Notes: generated by a model from the sequence alone, not told the origin. A stretch of DNA of 32,097 nucleotides from Candidatus Nomurabacteria bacterium CG_4_10_14_0_2_um_filter_30_12 (GCA_002792755.1 PFOY01000023.1:1-32097), one strand, 5' to 3'; positions 15,630 to 24,070 are shown, counted from the first letter of the stretch. Translations and numbers: made by a program.

Positions 15630-15690
15630 AAAATCCGACCTCCAGTAGGATTTTTTCCTACTGAGAACCGGATTTTGTTTTTTTAATTTT
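15630..15690. terminator. Bidirectional two-tier hairpin terminator between trmD and the minus-strand membrane gene
   Basis: Outer stem AAAATCCG/CGGATTTT (15630-15637, 15669-15676) encloses an inner stem CAGTAGGA/TCCTACTG (15643-15650, 15656-15663) with a T5 loop. A T-rich tract follows on the plus strand and another on the minus strand, so it can stop both convergent units. Confidence 0.85.
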
Positions 15691-16297
15691 GTACTGTGTT
15701 TTTTGGTTTTGTTAAAAATAACCAAGGCCAAATTTTTGGCATAAAGGTTACTAAAATGATGGATGGATATCCTATTATAGTTGTCCATCCTAATGAATCA
15801 AACCAGTCTTCATAATAGGTTATCCATGATAACCAATCACTTTCTACGGAGATAAAATAAAGTATTCCTCCAATCAGTGCAGTAATTTCTATAGAGAGTA
15901 GTCCATCATTCAATGAACTACCTTTAGTAATTTTTATTATATTTACAATCACATCAATTATTTGGACTGTTAAAATAGCAAAAAATACTACTATTGTCAT
16001 AAAATTCCATAGGTTGTTATCTTCTTTTATTTTAAAAAGAGAGACAACCAAAAATATTAAGAGACATAACCCCACTATTATTGTGTATCGAAATAATGTA
16101 CCATGCCATAGTAATTCACCAGGGTCTTCACTTTTAATAAAGTGAAAAATCGCCAAATATATAAACCCAGCACCTAATATGCTGAATTTATAGTGATTAA
16201 GTGCAGAGAGAGGGTGGTCAACAGAAAGTATTGTTATAATCACAAATGTTGAGCAAATTAATGCCCAACGCAACGAAATTGAAAGAAAGTTTTTCAT
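15683..16297 (-). CDS. Polytopic membrane protein of unknown function
   Basis: A 204-residue hydrophobic protein with about six membrane segments, near residues 8-27, 37-54, 68-88, 97-118, 130-150 and 172-196. No family motif that I recognise; acidic and aromatic residues (SEDPGELLWHG, SDWLSWITYYEDWFDSLGW) sit in the loops. It is one of the few genes here with a normal translation signal: AAAGGA about 9 nt before the ATG. A strong promoter (TTGACA, 17 nt, extended -10 TGC-TACACT) lies about 125 nt upstream, giving a leader with two hairpins. It is a single-gene unit that converges on trmD. It could be a small transporter or an envelope protein; there is no basis for choosing. Confidence 0.8.
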   Translation of the reverse strand: MKNFLSISLRWALICSTFVIITILSVDHPLSALNHYKFSILGAGFIYLAIFHFIKSEDPGELLWHGTLFRYTIIVGLCLLIFLVVSLFKIKEDNNLWNFMTIVVFFAILTVQIIDVIVNIIKITKGSSLNDGLLSIEITALIGGILYFISVESDWLSWITYYEDWFDSLGWTTIIGYPSIILVTFMPKIWPWLFLTKPKNTVQN

Positions 16298-16420
16298 GAT
16301 GCAGTTCCTTTGTTTTTATTGAATGAAATTAATTAAATTGATCTTCTAAACATCCTTTACAAAAGAAACTTAGAAGACCAATCTAATTATTCACTATTTC
16401 AAATAGCTTAATCTGGTAGA

Positions 16421-16449
16421 AGTGTAGCATATTTAGACTTAAATGTCAA
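16421..16449 (-). promoter_or_regulatory. Sigma70 promoter of the minus-strand membrane gene
   Basis: Minus-strand TTGACA (16444-16449), 17-nt spacer ending in TGC, and -10 TACACT (16421-16426). The sequence is closely similar to the minus-strand promoter at 24031-24058. Confidence 0.8.
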
Positions 16450-16496
16450 GTAGACAAAATAGGAATATTAAGTATACTAATAAACAAGAGATTTGA

Positions 16497-16526
16497 TTGA
16501 GTTTCGGATGTATCTCAGTTTATATT
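16497..16526 (+). promoter_or_regulatory. Candidate rpoBC promoter
   Basis: TTGAGT (16497-16502), 18-nt spacer, TATATT (16521-16526). It would give a leader of about 145 nt. Its -35 overlaps the left arm of the TTTCGGAT inverted repeat. Moderate match only. Confidence 0.4.
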
Positions 16527-16677
16527 AATAGGCTTATTATTAGGCATTAAGTTAATCACTATCCGAAATAAATAATATCGTTATTGAAAATAAAAAGAAG
16601 AGTTTTTTGTGTATTCTCTTTTGCTTTTCTTTTTGTTTTTAACTCATTTGTGTTTATTTTGAGGATTTTAAAAACTC

Positions 16678-19600
16678 ATGCAAACAACAAAACGTCCTAA
16701 GAAATATTTTTCTAGGTACAAGAATCCATTAATAGCATTTCCAAATTTGATAGAAGCTCAGACCAAGTCTTATAAATGGCTTGTCGAGGAAGGTATCAAA
16801 GAAGTTTTTAAAGAATTTTCTCCAATCATAGATTATTCTGGAAAAAAGTTTGAACTTGAGTTTACATCTTTCTCTCTTGGTGAACCTAATTGTGGAGAGA
16901 ATGAAGCTAAAATAAATAAACTCTCATATCAAGGACTTTTGAAGACTCGTGTTAAGTTAACAAATAAAATTTTAGGTACTGTAAAAGAGCAGGAGATTTT
17001 TATGTCGGAGCTTCCTTTGATGACTCCACACGGGACTTTTATTATAAATGGAGTAGAGCGTATTATAGTGCCTCAGCTTGCACGATCTTTTGGAGTTTTC
17101 TTTACAGAATCTGAAAGTAAAGGAAAGAGATATTTTGGTGCAAAAATCATTCCAGCTCGTGGTGTATGGATTGAAATAGAATCAGAATCTGATGGAGCAA
17201 TATATATAAGAATAGATAAAAAGAGAAAGTTTCCAGCAACTGCACTTTTACGCGTTATGGGTTATGGTTTAAATGAATTAATGTTGAAAGCATTTGAGGG
17301 TACTCATATATGTAAAGATGTAATTGAAGCTTGTTTAGCAAAAGATATGGCTAAAACTTTAAATGATGCATATATTGAGATATATAAACGTTTGAGAGAT
17401 GGAGATATGGCTACTCCTGATAATGCAAAAGAGTTTATTAATTCTTTATTTACTTCTGAAAGATATGATCTTTCTCCTGTCGGACGATATCGATTTAATC
17501 AACGTTTTGAAAAAGGATTAAATGAAGAAGAACTTGCTCGTAGAACTATTTCTAAAGAAGATTTAATAACAGTAATTACAAATATTATTGTTTTAAATAA
17601 TACAGTTGGTGCAAAATCTGATGATATAGATCACTTAGGTCAGAGACGTGTACGATTTGTTGGAGAGATGCTTCAACAAAAAGTACGTACTGGTATGATG
17701 CAAATCAAAAGAAATATTCAAGATAGAATGTCTATTATTGATGTTGATACTGCATTACCTATTCATATTATTAATCAACGACCACTTCAAGCTCGTATTA
17801 AAGAATTCTTTACCACAAACCAGCTTTCACAATTCATGAGTCAGGAGAATATTTTGGCTGAAATAGAACATATTCGTTTACTTTCTGCATTAGGTCCAGG
17901 AGGACTCACTCGTGAACGTGCAGGGCTTGAAGTGCGAGATGTGCATCCTTCTCACTATGGAAGAGTATGTCCTATTCATACTCCTGAAGGTCCAAACATT
18001 GGGCTTATTTTACATCTTTCAACTTATGCAAAAATAAATGATTTTGGAATTATTGAAACCCCATACATAAAAGTAAAGAATGGAAAGATTACAGGTGAAA
18101 TTCAATATTTGAATGCACTTGAAGAAGAAAAATATAACATTGCTCATGCTGCAATCTCTTATGATGAACATGGAAAAATAACAGAGGAAAGAGTAGCAGC
18201 TAGAGTAAAGACTAGTCCAGGAATGATCAACCGTGCCCAAGTTGATTTCATTGATGTCGCAGCAAATCAAGCTTTTTCTATAGCAACTTCTATGATTCCT
18301 TTCTTGGAACATAATGATGCTAATCGTTCTCTCATGGGATCAAACATGCAGAAACAAGCAGTACCTTGCGTGCTTCCAGAGGCACCACTCGTAGCTACTG
18401 GTATAGAAGCTCTTGCATCTCGAGATTCTGGTAGAATAATTCTTTCAGAAGAAGATGGTGTAGTTTCTTATTTAGATGCCAAGAAAATAATAGTTTCAGG
18501 AAAGAAAGAAATAACTTATCCACTTGTTAATTTTTTAAGAAATAATAATTTCTCTTCATTTCATCAACGTCCAGCTGTTGATGTAGGCCAGAAGATTAAA
18601 AAAGGTGATGTTTTAGCAGATACAACAAGCACTGTAGATGGACAAATTTCAATTGGACAAAATATTTTTGTAGCGTTTTTGTCTTGGTCTGGATCAAACT
18701 ATGAAGATGCGATAATAGTTTCTGAACGTCTTGTTAAAAAGAGTAAATTTACTAGTATTTATGTTGAAGAGTTTGTCTGTGTCGTTCGTGATACAAAACT
18801 TGGACCTGAAATAACTACTCGAGATATACCAAATGTTGGTGAATTAAAACTTAAAGATTTGGATGAAGATGGTATCATCCGTATTGGTGCTGAAGTAAGA
18901 GAAAATGATATTTTGATTGGTAAAATTACACCAAAAGGTGAGACAGAGCTTACTCCAGAAGAAAGACTTTTACGTTCAATTTTTGCGGAAAAAGCTCGTG
19001 ATGTCAAAGATACTTCACTTCGCGTGGAACATGGAAAGCGAGGACGTATCATTGGTATTAAAATCTTTTCTCGTGATTTAGGTCATACCCTTGAAGCAGG
19101 AATTATTAAAAAAATAATAATTGAGGTTGCTCAGGTTAGAAATATTTCAGTTGGAGATAAACTTTCAGGACGACATGGAAATAAGGGTGTTATTTCAAAA
19201 ATTCTTCCAGAAGAAGATATGCCTTATGCAGCAGATGGTACACCTATCGATATAATACTCTCACCACTTGGTGTCCCTTCTCGTATGAACTTAGGACAGA
19301 TTTTAGAAATGCATCTTGGAATGGCTGCTAATACATTAGGATATCAAGCTATAGTCCCTCCATTTCTTGGAGCACGTCATGAAGAGATAGGAGAAGAGTT
19401 AAAGAAAGCAGGATTTCCTTCAAATGGAAAATTGAAACTTTTTGATGGACGTACCGGAGAAGCTTTTGATCAAGACATTGCTGTTGGTTATATGTATATG
19501 TTGAAACTTCATCATATGGTAGAAGACAAGATACATATGCGTTCTATTGGACCTTACTCTCTCATTACTCAACAACCATTGGGCGGAAAAGCTCAAGGTG

Positions 19601-19866
19601 GAGGACAAAGATTTGGAGAAATGGAAGTATGGGCACTTGAAGGATATGGTGCAGCTTATACATTACGAGAAATGCTTACAATTAAATCTGATGACATTTT
19701 AGGTCGATCTGCTACATTTGATTCTATTATTAAAAACGAAACTATTAAACCACCAAATTCTCCTGCATCGTTTAATGTTTTGCTTAATTATTTACGAGGA
19801 TTAGCTCTCGATGTTAACTTGAAAAAATATGACTCTTTTATAAAAAATCAGGGTCATAATGAATAA
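16678..19866 (+). CDS. rpoB: RNA polymerase beta subunit
   Basis: Second-largest RNA polymerase subunit. Seen in order: N-terminal lobe (NPLIAFPNLIEAQTKSYKWL), LPLMTPHGTFIINGVERIIVPQL, the rifampicin region (379-406), GPGGLTRERAGLEVRDVHPSHYGRVCPIHTPEGPNIGL, NYEDAIIVSERL, the GDKLSGRHGNKGVIS active-site block, and the C-terminal PLGGKAQGGGQRFGEMEVWALEGYGAAYTL clamp. At 1062 residues it is compact compared with 1342 in E. coli, as expected without lineage inserts. In the rifampicin pocket, E. coli D516 corresponds to Ser388 and R529 to Leu401, while the H526 and S531 equivalents (His398, Ser403) are kept. The rpoC gene follows after 9 nt. No rplJ or rplL is upstream. Confidence 0.98.
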   Translation: MQTTKRPKKYFSRYKNPLIAFPNLIEAQTKSYKWLVEEGIKEVFKEFSPIIDYSGKKFELEFTSFSLGEPNCGENEAKINKLSYQGLLKTRVKLTNKILGTVKEQEIFMSELPLMTPHGTFIINGVERIIVPQLARSFGVFFTESESKGKRYFGAKIIPARGVWIEIESESDGAIYIRIDKKRKFPATALLRVMGYGLNELMLKAFEGTHICKDVIEACLAKDMAKTLNDAYIEIYKRLRDGDMATPDNAKEFINSLFTSERYDLSPVGRYRFNQRFEKGLNEEELARRTISKEDLITVITNIIVLNNTVGAKSDDIDHLGQRRVRFVGEMLQQKVRTGMMQIKRNIQDRMSIIDVDTALPIHIINQRPLQARIKEFFTTNQLSQFMSQENILAEIEHIRLLSALGPGGLTRERAGLEVRDVHPSHYGRVCPIHTPEGPNIGLILHLSTYAKINDFGIIETPYIKVKNGKITGEIQYLNALEEEKYNIAHAAISYDEHGKITEERVAARVKTSPGMINRAQVDFIDVAANQAFSIATSMIPFLEHNDANRSLMGSNMQKQAVPCVLPEAPLVATGIEALASRDSGRIILSEEDGVVSYLDAKKIIVSGKKEITYPLVNFLRNNNFSSFHQRPAVDVGQKIKKGDVLADTTSTVDGQISIGQNIFVAFLSWSGSNYEDAIIVSERLVKKSKFTSIYVEEFVCVVRDTKLGPEITTRDIPNVGELKLKDLDEDGIIRIGAEVRENDILIGKITPKGETELTPEERLLRSIFAEKARDVKDTSLRVEHGKRGRIIGIKIFSRDLGHTLEAGIIKKIIIEVAQVRNISVGDKLSGRHGNKGVISKILPEEDMPYAADGTPIDIILSPLGVPSRMNLGQILEMHLGMAANTLGYQAIVPPFLGARHEEIGEELKKAGFPSNGKLKLFDGRTGEAFDQDIAVGYMYMLKLHHMVEDKIHMRSIGPYSLITQQPLGGKAQGGGQRFGEMEVWALEGYGAAYTLREMLTIKSDDILGRSATFDSIIKNETIKPPNSPASFNVLLNYLRGLALDVNLKKYDSFIKNQGHNE

Positions 19867-19875
19867 AATTAAATT

Positions 19876-22800
19876 ATGAAAACACTAAATAAAACTGATT
19901 TTGATTATATTTCACTCAAGCTCGCATCACCAGAGCAAATAAAAGATTGGTCATATGGAGAAGTTACTAAACCTGAGACCATAAATTATCGTACAGGCAG
20001 ATCTGAACGTGGTGGTCTTTTTGATGAGAAAATATTTGGACCAGAAAAAGATTATGAATGTTATTGTGGAAAATATCGCCGAATTCGTTATAAAGATATT
20101 ATCTGTGAGAAATGTGGAGTCGAAGTGACTCGTTCTATAGTAAGAAGAGAAAGAATGGGGCATATTGAGCTTTCGACACCTGTTGCTCATATTTGGTTTT
20201 TAAGAGGAGTACCTTCTAGGATGAGTATCCTTTTAAATATTTCAGTATCTGATCTTGAAAAAGTTATTTATTTTGCTGGATATATAATTACGAAAGTTTA
20301 CGAAGATGAAAAAGAAATAATCGTTCAAGGTTTAGATAAAGAATATAAAGCTAAATTAAAAAATGCAGCAGATGAAGATACACGTCTTAAAGTAAAAGAT
20401 TTATTTACTAGTACAAAAAAAGAAATTTTAGAAATATATGAAGGAAAAGTTTTAAATGAAATTTCTTTTCACCACTATTCTTTAAAGTATGGTACTTGTT
20501 TTGAGGCAAATATTGGAGCTGAAGCTATTTATTCTATTTTTAAGAATCTTGATTTAAATAAATTAAAGATTCATACAGAAAAAATGCTTGAAAAAGCGAG
20601 TATTGTTGAGAAAGAAAAATTACAAAAAAGACTTTCTCTTATTCGTGCTATGACTTATGCAGAAATACGACCAGAATGGATGTTTTTGACGGTAATCCCT
20701 GTTATTCCTCCTGTATTGCGTCCAATGGTCGCACTCGATGGTGGACGTCATGCTACGTCAGATCTAAATGATCTTTATCGTCGTGTGATAAATAGAAATA
20801 ATCGTTTAAAAAAGTTAAAAGAAATAAATGCACCAGATGTAATATTGCGAAATGAAAAAAGAATTATTCAAGAAGCAGTAGATGCATTGATAGATAACTC
20901 AATTGCAAAACAAAATGATAGTGTCGCTATGAGTCAATCTCAAAAGCGTCCATTAAAATCTTTGTCTGATAATCTAAAATCTAAACAAGGTTTGTTTCGT
21001 CAAAATTTGCTTGGTAAACGAGTAGATTATTCTGGACGTTCTGTTATTGTTGTTGGTCCTGAACTTAAGCTTAATCAATGTGGATTGCCAAAACATATGG
21101 CACTTGAACTTTTTAGACCATTTGTAATTTCTAAAATTTTATTTGCTGAATTGGCCTTTAATATTCGTGGAGCAAATAAACTTATAGAAGAACGTACACC
21201 AGAAGTTTGGGCAATGCTTGAAGAAGTTATTCAAGGAAAATATGTTCTTTTAAATCGTGCACCTACTTTACATAGATTAGGAATTCAAGCTTTCAATCCT
21301 ATACTTATTGAAGGTAATGCTATTCAAGTACACCCACTTGTTTGTCAGGCTTTTAACGCAGACTTTGATGGAGACCAGATGGCTGTCTATGTTCCTCTTT
21401 TAGAAGAAGCTCAAAATGAAGCAAGGGTTTTAATGGCTGCAAATAAAAATTTACTTAAACCTCAAAATGGTGATCCTATTGTGCATCCAAGTAAAGATAT
21501 CGTACTTGGTTCTTACTGGATGACAAAATCTGTTGATGGTGAGAAAGGGGAAGGTAAACATTTTTCAAGTCCTAACACTGCTATAACTGCTTATGAACAT
21601 GGAGTAGTTTCTCTTCGAGCTAAAATTAAAGTTTTATCTACAAATAGTCATAAATATAAAAAATTTGGTGGAGAATTTTTCGACACTACTGTTGGTAAGC
21701 TTCTCTTTAATAGTGTTTTACCAAATGATTTTTCTTATGTAAGTGAAGAGATGAATCAAAAAAGGTTATCTTCGCTTGTTGATGAACTTATTATGCATTA
21801 TGGAGTAGATGAAACTCCTCCTATTCTTGATAAAATAAAAAGTTTTGGTTTTAAATATTCGACTTTTTCTGGAACGACTTGGGGTTTAGATAATATTAAG
21901 GTTCCACCAGAAAAAATAAAAATTATAGAAGATGGAAGAAAATTAGAAGAAAAAATAATTTCAGAATGGAATGATGGTCTTCTTTCTGAAGATGAAAGAT
22001 ACCAAAAAATTATTGAAATTTGGACTTATGCTAAAAAAGAATTAGAGAAAGTTCTTCCTCAAACACTTGATAAAAATGGTTCTACTTTTGATTTGTTTAC
22101 TTCAGGAGCAAGAGGGACTATGACTTCTTTAATACAGATGGCGGGAATGAAAGGGCTTATTCAAAACAACCAAGGTAGAACATTAGAATTTCCTATTATT
22201 CCTAGTTATTTTGAAGGACTTTCACCAATTGAATATTTCGTTACTACTCACGGTGCTCGTAAGGGTGCATCAGATACTGCACTTAACACTGCTAAAGCAG
22301 GTTATCTTACACGTCGTTTAGTCGATGTTTCGCAAGATGTCGTTATTACTGAAGAAGATTGTGGCACAAAAGAAGGAAAAATAGTAACAAAAGAAAATAT
22401 TTCTGGAATTGAAATTCCTCTTTCAAAAAATATTAGAGGACGTATTTTAGCTGGAGATTTAAAAGACAAAGATGGAAAAGTTCTTTATAAAAAAGGATTT
22501 TTAGTAACAAAAGAAGAAGCTTATAATATTGAAGGAGCAGGTTTTGAAGAAGTATTTGTTCGTTCTCCTCTTACTTGTCGTACTACTCACGGTCTTTGTC
22601 AGATGTGTTATGGTTTAGATCTAGGGCGAAATCATCTTGTAGAACAAGGAGAAGCAGTAGGTATTATAGCTGCTCAAGCAATCGGAGAACCAGGTACTCA
22701 GCTTACACTTCGTACGTTCCACGCTGGAGGTGTTGCTGGTACAGATATAACGACAGGGTTGCCTCGTATTGAAGAAATTTTTGAAAGGAGAATTCCTAAA

Positions 22801-23478
22801 AATCCTAGTGTAATATCTCAAACAGATGGAGAAGTTTTTGAGATAAAAGATAAAGATGGAAAAGAAAAAATAATTAAAGTACTTTCTGATGATAAAGATA
22901 GTAAAGTAAAAGAAATAGAATACCTTGTACCATTTCGCAGAATTCCTATAGTGAAAGTTGGCCAACAAGTTAAAAAAGGTGAACTTCTCACAGATGGTTC
23001 AGCAGATATAGCAGAAATATTTAAATTTGGAGGTAAAGAATTAGTTGAAGAATATATAATTAGAGAAATAAATAAAGTTTATGAGCTTCAAAGTGCTTCT
23101 ATCTCTAGAAAACATACTGAGATAATAATTCGTCAAATGTTTTCACGAAGAAAAATAAAAGATGCTGGTGAAACTAATTTCTCAGTTGGTGATATTGTAG
23201 AAAATACTGCATTTATTGAAGAAAATGAAAGAGTCACTAAGATAGGCCAACAAGAGGCGAAAGCAGAAATAATAGTGCTTGGTATTACGGAAGTTTCTCT
23301 TCGTACTAAAAGCTGGTTATCTGCTGCATCATTTCAAAATACAAATCGTGTTCTTATAGAGAATGCTATTAAGGGTGGAATTGATTCACTTCGAGGATTA
23401 AAAGAAAATGTTATTATTGGACGATTGATTCCAGCTGGAACTGGGTTTAAAAGTAGGTTTTCTTTACCAGAAGAATAG
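19876..23478 (+). CDS. rpoC: RNA polymerase beta' subunit
   Basis: Largest RNA polymerase subunit, carrying the catalytic centre. Seen: N-terminal zinc site C62, C64, C77, C80; RRxRMGHIELSTPVAHIWF; the RAPTLHRLGIQAF block; the catalytic NADFDGDQM (494-502) that binds magnesium; the trigger-loop region GARKGASDTALNTAKAGYLTRRLVDVSQD; a second zinc site C829, C901, C908, C911; and EAVGIIAAQAIGEPGTQLTLRTFHAGG. The 1200-residue length is normal for a form without large inserts. It is 9 nt downstream of rpoB with no promoter between. After its stop there is a hairpin, but its U-tract is on the minus strand, so termination of rpoBC on the plus strand is not obvious at this site. Confidence 0.98.
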   Translation: MKTLNKTDFDYISLKLASPEQIKDWSYGEVTKPETINYRTGRSERGGLFDEKIFGPEKDYECYCGKYRRIRYKDIICEKCGVEVTRSIVRRERMGHIELSTPVAHIWFLRGVPSRMSILLNISVSDLEKVIYFAGYIITKVYEDEKEIIVQGLDKEYKAKLKNAADEDTRLKVKDLFTSTKKEILEIYEGKVLNEISFHHYSLKYGTCFEANIGAEAIYSIFKNLDLNKLKIHTEKMLEKASIVEKEKLQKRLSLIRAMTYAEIRPEWMFLTVIPVIPPVLRPMVALDGGRHATSDLNDLYRRVINRNNRLKKLKEINAPDVILRNEKRIIQEAVDALIDNSIAKQNDSVAMSQSQKRPLKSLSDNLKSKQGLFRQNLLGKRVDYSGRSVIVVGPELKLNQCGLPKHMALELFRPFVISKILFAELAFNIRGANKLIEERTPEVWAMLEEVIQGKYVLLNRAPTLHRLGIQAFNPILIEGNAIQVHPLVCQAFNADFDGDQMAVYVPLLEEAQNEARVLMAANKNLLKPQNGDPIVHPSKDIVLGSYWMTKSVDGEKGEGKHFSSPNTAITAYEHGVVSLRAKIKVLSTNSHKYKKFGGEFFDTTVGKLLFNSVLPNDFSYVSEEMNQKRLSSLVDELIMHYGVDETPPILDKIKSFGFKYSTFSGTTWGLDNIKVPPEKIKIIEDGRKLEEKIISEWNDGLLSEDERYQKIIEIWTYAKKELEKVLPQTLDKNGSTFDLFTSGARGTMTSLIQMAGMKGLIQNNQGRTLEFPIIPSYFEGLSPIEYFVTTHGARKGASDTALNTAKAGYLTRRLVDVSQDVVITEEDCGTKEGKIVTKENISGIEIPLSKNIRGRILAGDLKDKDGKVLYKKGFLVTKEEAYNIEGAGFEEVFVRSPLTCRTTHGLCQMCYGLDLGRNHLVEQGEAVGIIAAQAIGEPGTQLTLRTFHAGGVAGTDITTGLPRIEEIFERRIPKNPSVISQTDGEVFEIKDKDGKEKIIKVLSDDKDSKVKEIEYLVPFRRIPIVKVGQQVKKGELLTDGSADIAEIFKFGGKELVEEYIIREINKVYELQSASISRKHTEIIIRQMFSRRKIKDAGETNFSVGDIVENTAFIEENERVTKIGQQEAKAEIIVLGITEVSLRTKSWLSAASFQNTNRVLIENAIKGGIDSLRGLKENVIIGRLIPAGTGFKSRFSLPEE

Positions 23479-23505
23479 AAAATAAAATCCCTTTATTAGG
23501 GATTT
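23478..23505 (-). terminator. Intrinsic terminator of candidate small RNA B
   Basis: 8-bp stem with a 5-nt loop (23485-23505). The T-rich run TTTTATTTTC follows on the minus strand. On the plus strand the hairpin is followed by CTCGG, not a U-tract. Confidence 0.65.
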
Positions 23506-23526
23506 CTCGGAGGCCGAAGTTATTGT
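23481..23526 (-). ncRNA. Candidate small RNA B, minus strand between rpoC and pemK
   Basis: A minus-strand promoter (TTAACA at 23555-23560, 16-nt spacer, TATACT at 23533-23538) predicts a start near 23526. The transcript would run about 46 nt: a short 5' part able to fold as UUCGG-CCU-CCGAG, containing CCTCCGAGA (minus strand, 23505-23513), then a perfect 8-bp hairpin AAATCCCT/AGGGATTT with a T-rich 3' end on the minus strand only. No gene lies on this strand downstream before the terminator. It shares promoter layout, core and terminator arrangement with candidate RNA A. Transcription is inferred. Confidence 0.5.
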
Positions 23527-23532
23527 AGATAA

Positions 23533-23560
23533 AGTATATTTGTTTAAAAATATATGTTAA
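23533..23560 (-). promoter_or_regulatory. Minus-strand promoter overlapping the pemK start codon
   Basis: TTAACA (23555-23560, 5 of 6 to consensus), 16-nt spacer, TATACT (23533-23538). Its -35 overlaps the first codons of pemK, so polymerase binding here could interfere with pemK expression. Confidence 0.5.
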
Positions 23561-23970
23561 ACAAATTCGAGAAAAAATTAGAATATAAAAAAGATTTTGA
23601 CAGCTGGAATGAAAAGAAGAAAAGTATTGATCAAAAAGAAATTTCTGAGAGTATCTTTTTTAATGAACGAGAAATTTGGTGGGGATCTCTAGGTCTAAAT
23701 ATTGGTTATGAACAAGATGGGAAAAATGAAAATTTTGAACGCCCATTACTCATTGTAAGAAAATTTAATAGAAGTATTGTATGGGTATTGCCACTTACTA
23801 CCATTGCAAAAAATAATAAATTTCATTACACGTTGAAGTCGAGTGGCTCTATTGTTATACTTTCACAAATACGATTATTAAGTACTAAAAGACTCTTACG
23901 TTTAGTTGAAACAATAAATGAGAATGAGTTTAATGAAATTCTTACCAAGACTAAAGAATTATTCCCTTAA
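23554..23970 (+). CDS. PemK/MazF-family toxin-like protein without an adjacent antitoxin
   Basis: A 138-residue protein. After an unusually long charged N-terminal part (1-47, MLNKFEKKLEYKKDFDSWNE and following), residues 48-138 match the PemK/MazF fold: REIWWGSLGLNIGYEQDGKNENFERPLLIVRKFNRSIVWVLPLTT, then the strand SGSIVILSQIRLLSTKRLLR and ending helix NENEFNEILTKTKELF. Members of this family are mRNA-cleaving ribonucleases of type II toxin-antitoxin pairs. No antitoxin gene lies next to it on either side. Instead two candidate minus-strand small RNA genes flank it. It could be a stand-alone chromosomal protein or a toxin controlled in another way. No clear ribosome binding site. Confidence 0.8.
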   Translation: MLNKFEKKLEYKKDFDSWNEKKKSIDQKEISESIFFNEREIWWGSLGLNIGYEQDGKNENFERPLLIVRKFNRSIVWVLPLTTIAKNNKFHYTLKSSGSIVILSQIRLLSTKRLLRLVETINENEFNEILTKTKELFP

Positions 23971-23997
23971 AAAGCGAAACCCCACTTTTCGGTGGGG
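23971..23997 (-). terminator. Intrinsic terminator of candidate small RNA A
   Basis: 6-bp GC-rich stem (23980-23985 with 23992-23997), 6-nt loop, then TTTCGCTTTTT on the minus strand. On the plus strand the hairpin is followed by AATCTCGG, which lacks a U-tract. Confidence 0.8.
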
Positions 23998-24024
23998 AAT
24001 CTCGGAGGACTTACGTCCATTTAC
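23971..24024 (-). ncRNA. Candidate small RNA A, minus strand downstream of pemK
   Basis: A near-consensus minus-strand promoter (24031-24058) predicts a start near 24024. The roughly 54-nt product would contain a GGAC-GTAA-GTCC hairpin with a GNRA-type loop (24007-24018), the core CCTCCGAGA (24000-24008), and a GC-rich terminator hairpin CCCCAC/GTGGGG (23980-23997) followed on the minus strand by TTTCGCTTTTT. There is no protein-coding gene on this strand downstream before the terminator. A 17-codon frame (minus ATG at 24020, stop at 23967) runs through the terminator stem, so it is probably not coding. The RNA is tail-to-tail with pemK and its 3' end abuts the pemK stop codon. Not a family I can name. 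Confidence 0.6.
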
Positions 24025-24030
24025 CACTAA

Positions 24031-24058
24031 AGTATAGCAAACTATAAATAAATGTCAA
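24031..24058 (-). promoter_or_regulatory. Strong minus-strand sigma70 promoter
   Basis: TTGACA (24053-24058, perfect), 16-nt spacer ending in TGC (extended -10), TATACT (24031-24036). This is one of the best consensus promoters in the window, yet no gene lies behind it on this strand other than candidate RNA A. Confidence 0.85.
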
Positions 24059-24070
24059 GTAAATGTACAA

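Larger units (their letters stand above)
16298..16677. other. Divergent intergenic region between the membrane gene and rpoB
   Basis: A 380-nt stretch with no gene I can support. The left half holds the leader and promoter of the minus-strand gene, with hairpins TCTTCTAA/TTAGAAGA (16342-16349, 16370-16377) and CTATTT/AAATAG (16394-16406). The right half is the rpoBC leader: a candidate promoter (16497-16526), then an 8-bp inverted repeat TTTCGGAT/ATCCGAAA (16502-16509, 16561-16568) enclosing 51 nt with a repeated AGGC. GAGG at 16661-16664 lies 13 nt before the rpoB ATG and is a distant possible ribosome binding site. Confidence 0.6.

Noticed and set aside
16298..16677. tRNA or other standard RNA gene in the rpoB upstream gap
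   Set aside because: No cloverleaf, TPsiC-like motif or known riboswitch pattern could be found by eye.
22575..22772. 65-codon frame rich in Ser, Arg and Tyr inside rpoC
   Set aside because: Out-of-frame reading of the conserved zinc and clamp region of beta'.
23554..23970. Complete type II toxin-antitoxin pair at pemK
   Set aside because: No antitoxin-sized frame is adjacent on either strand with supporting signals; only the toxin-like gene is annotated.
23967..24020. 17-codon minus-strand frame within candidate RNA A
   Set aside because: It reads through both strands of the terminator stem and the companion RNA B has no matching ATG frame, so a peptide is unlikely.
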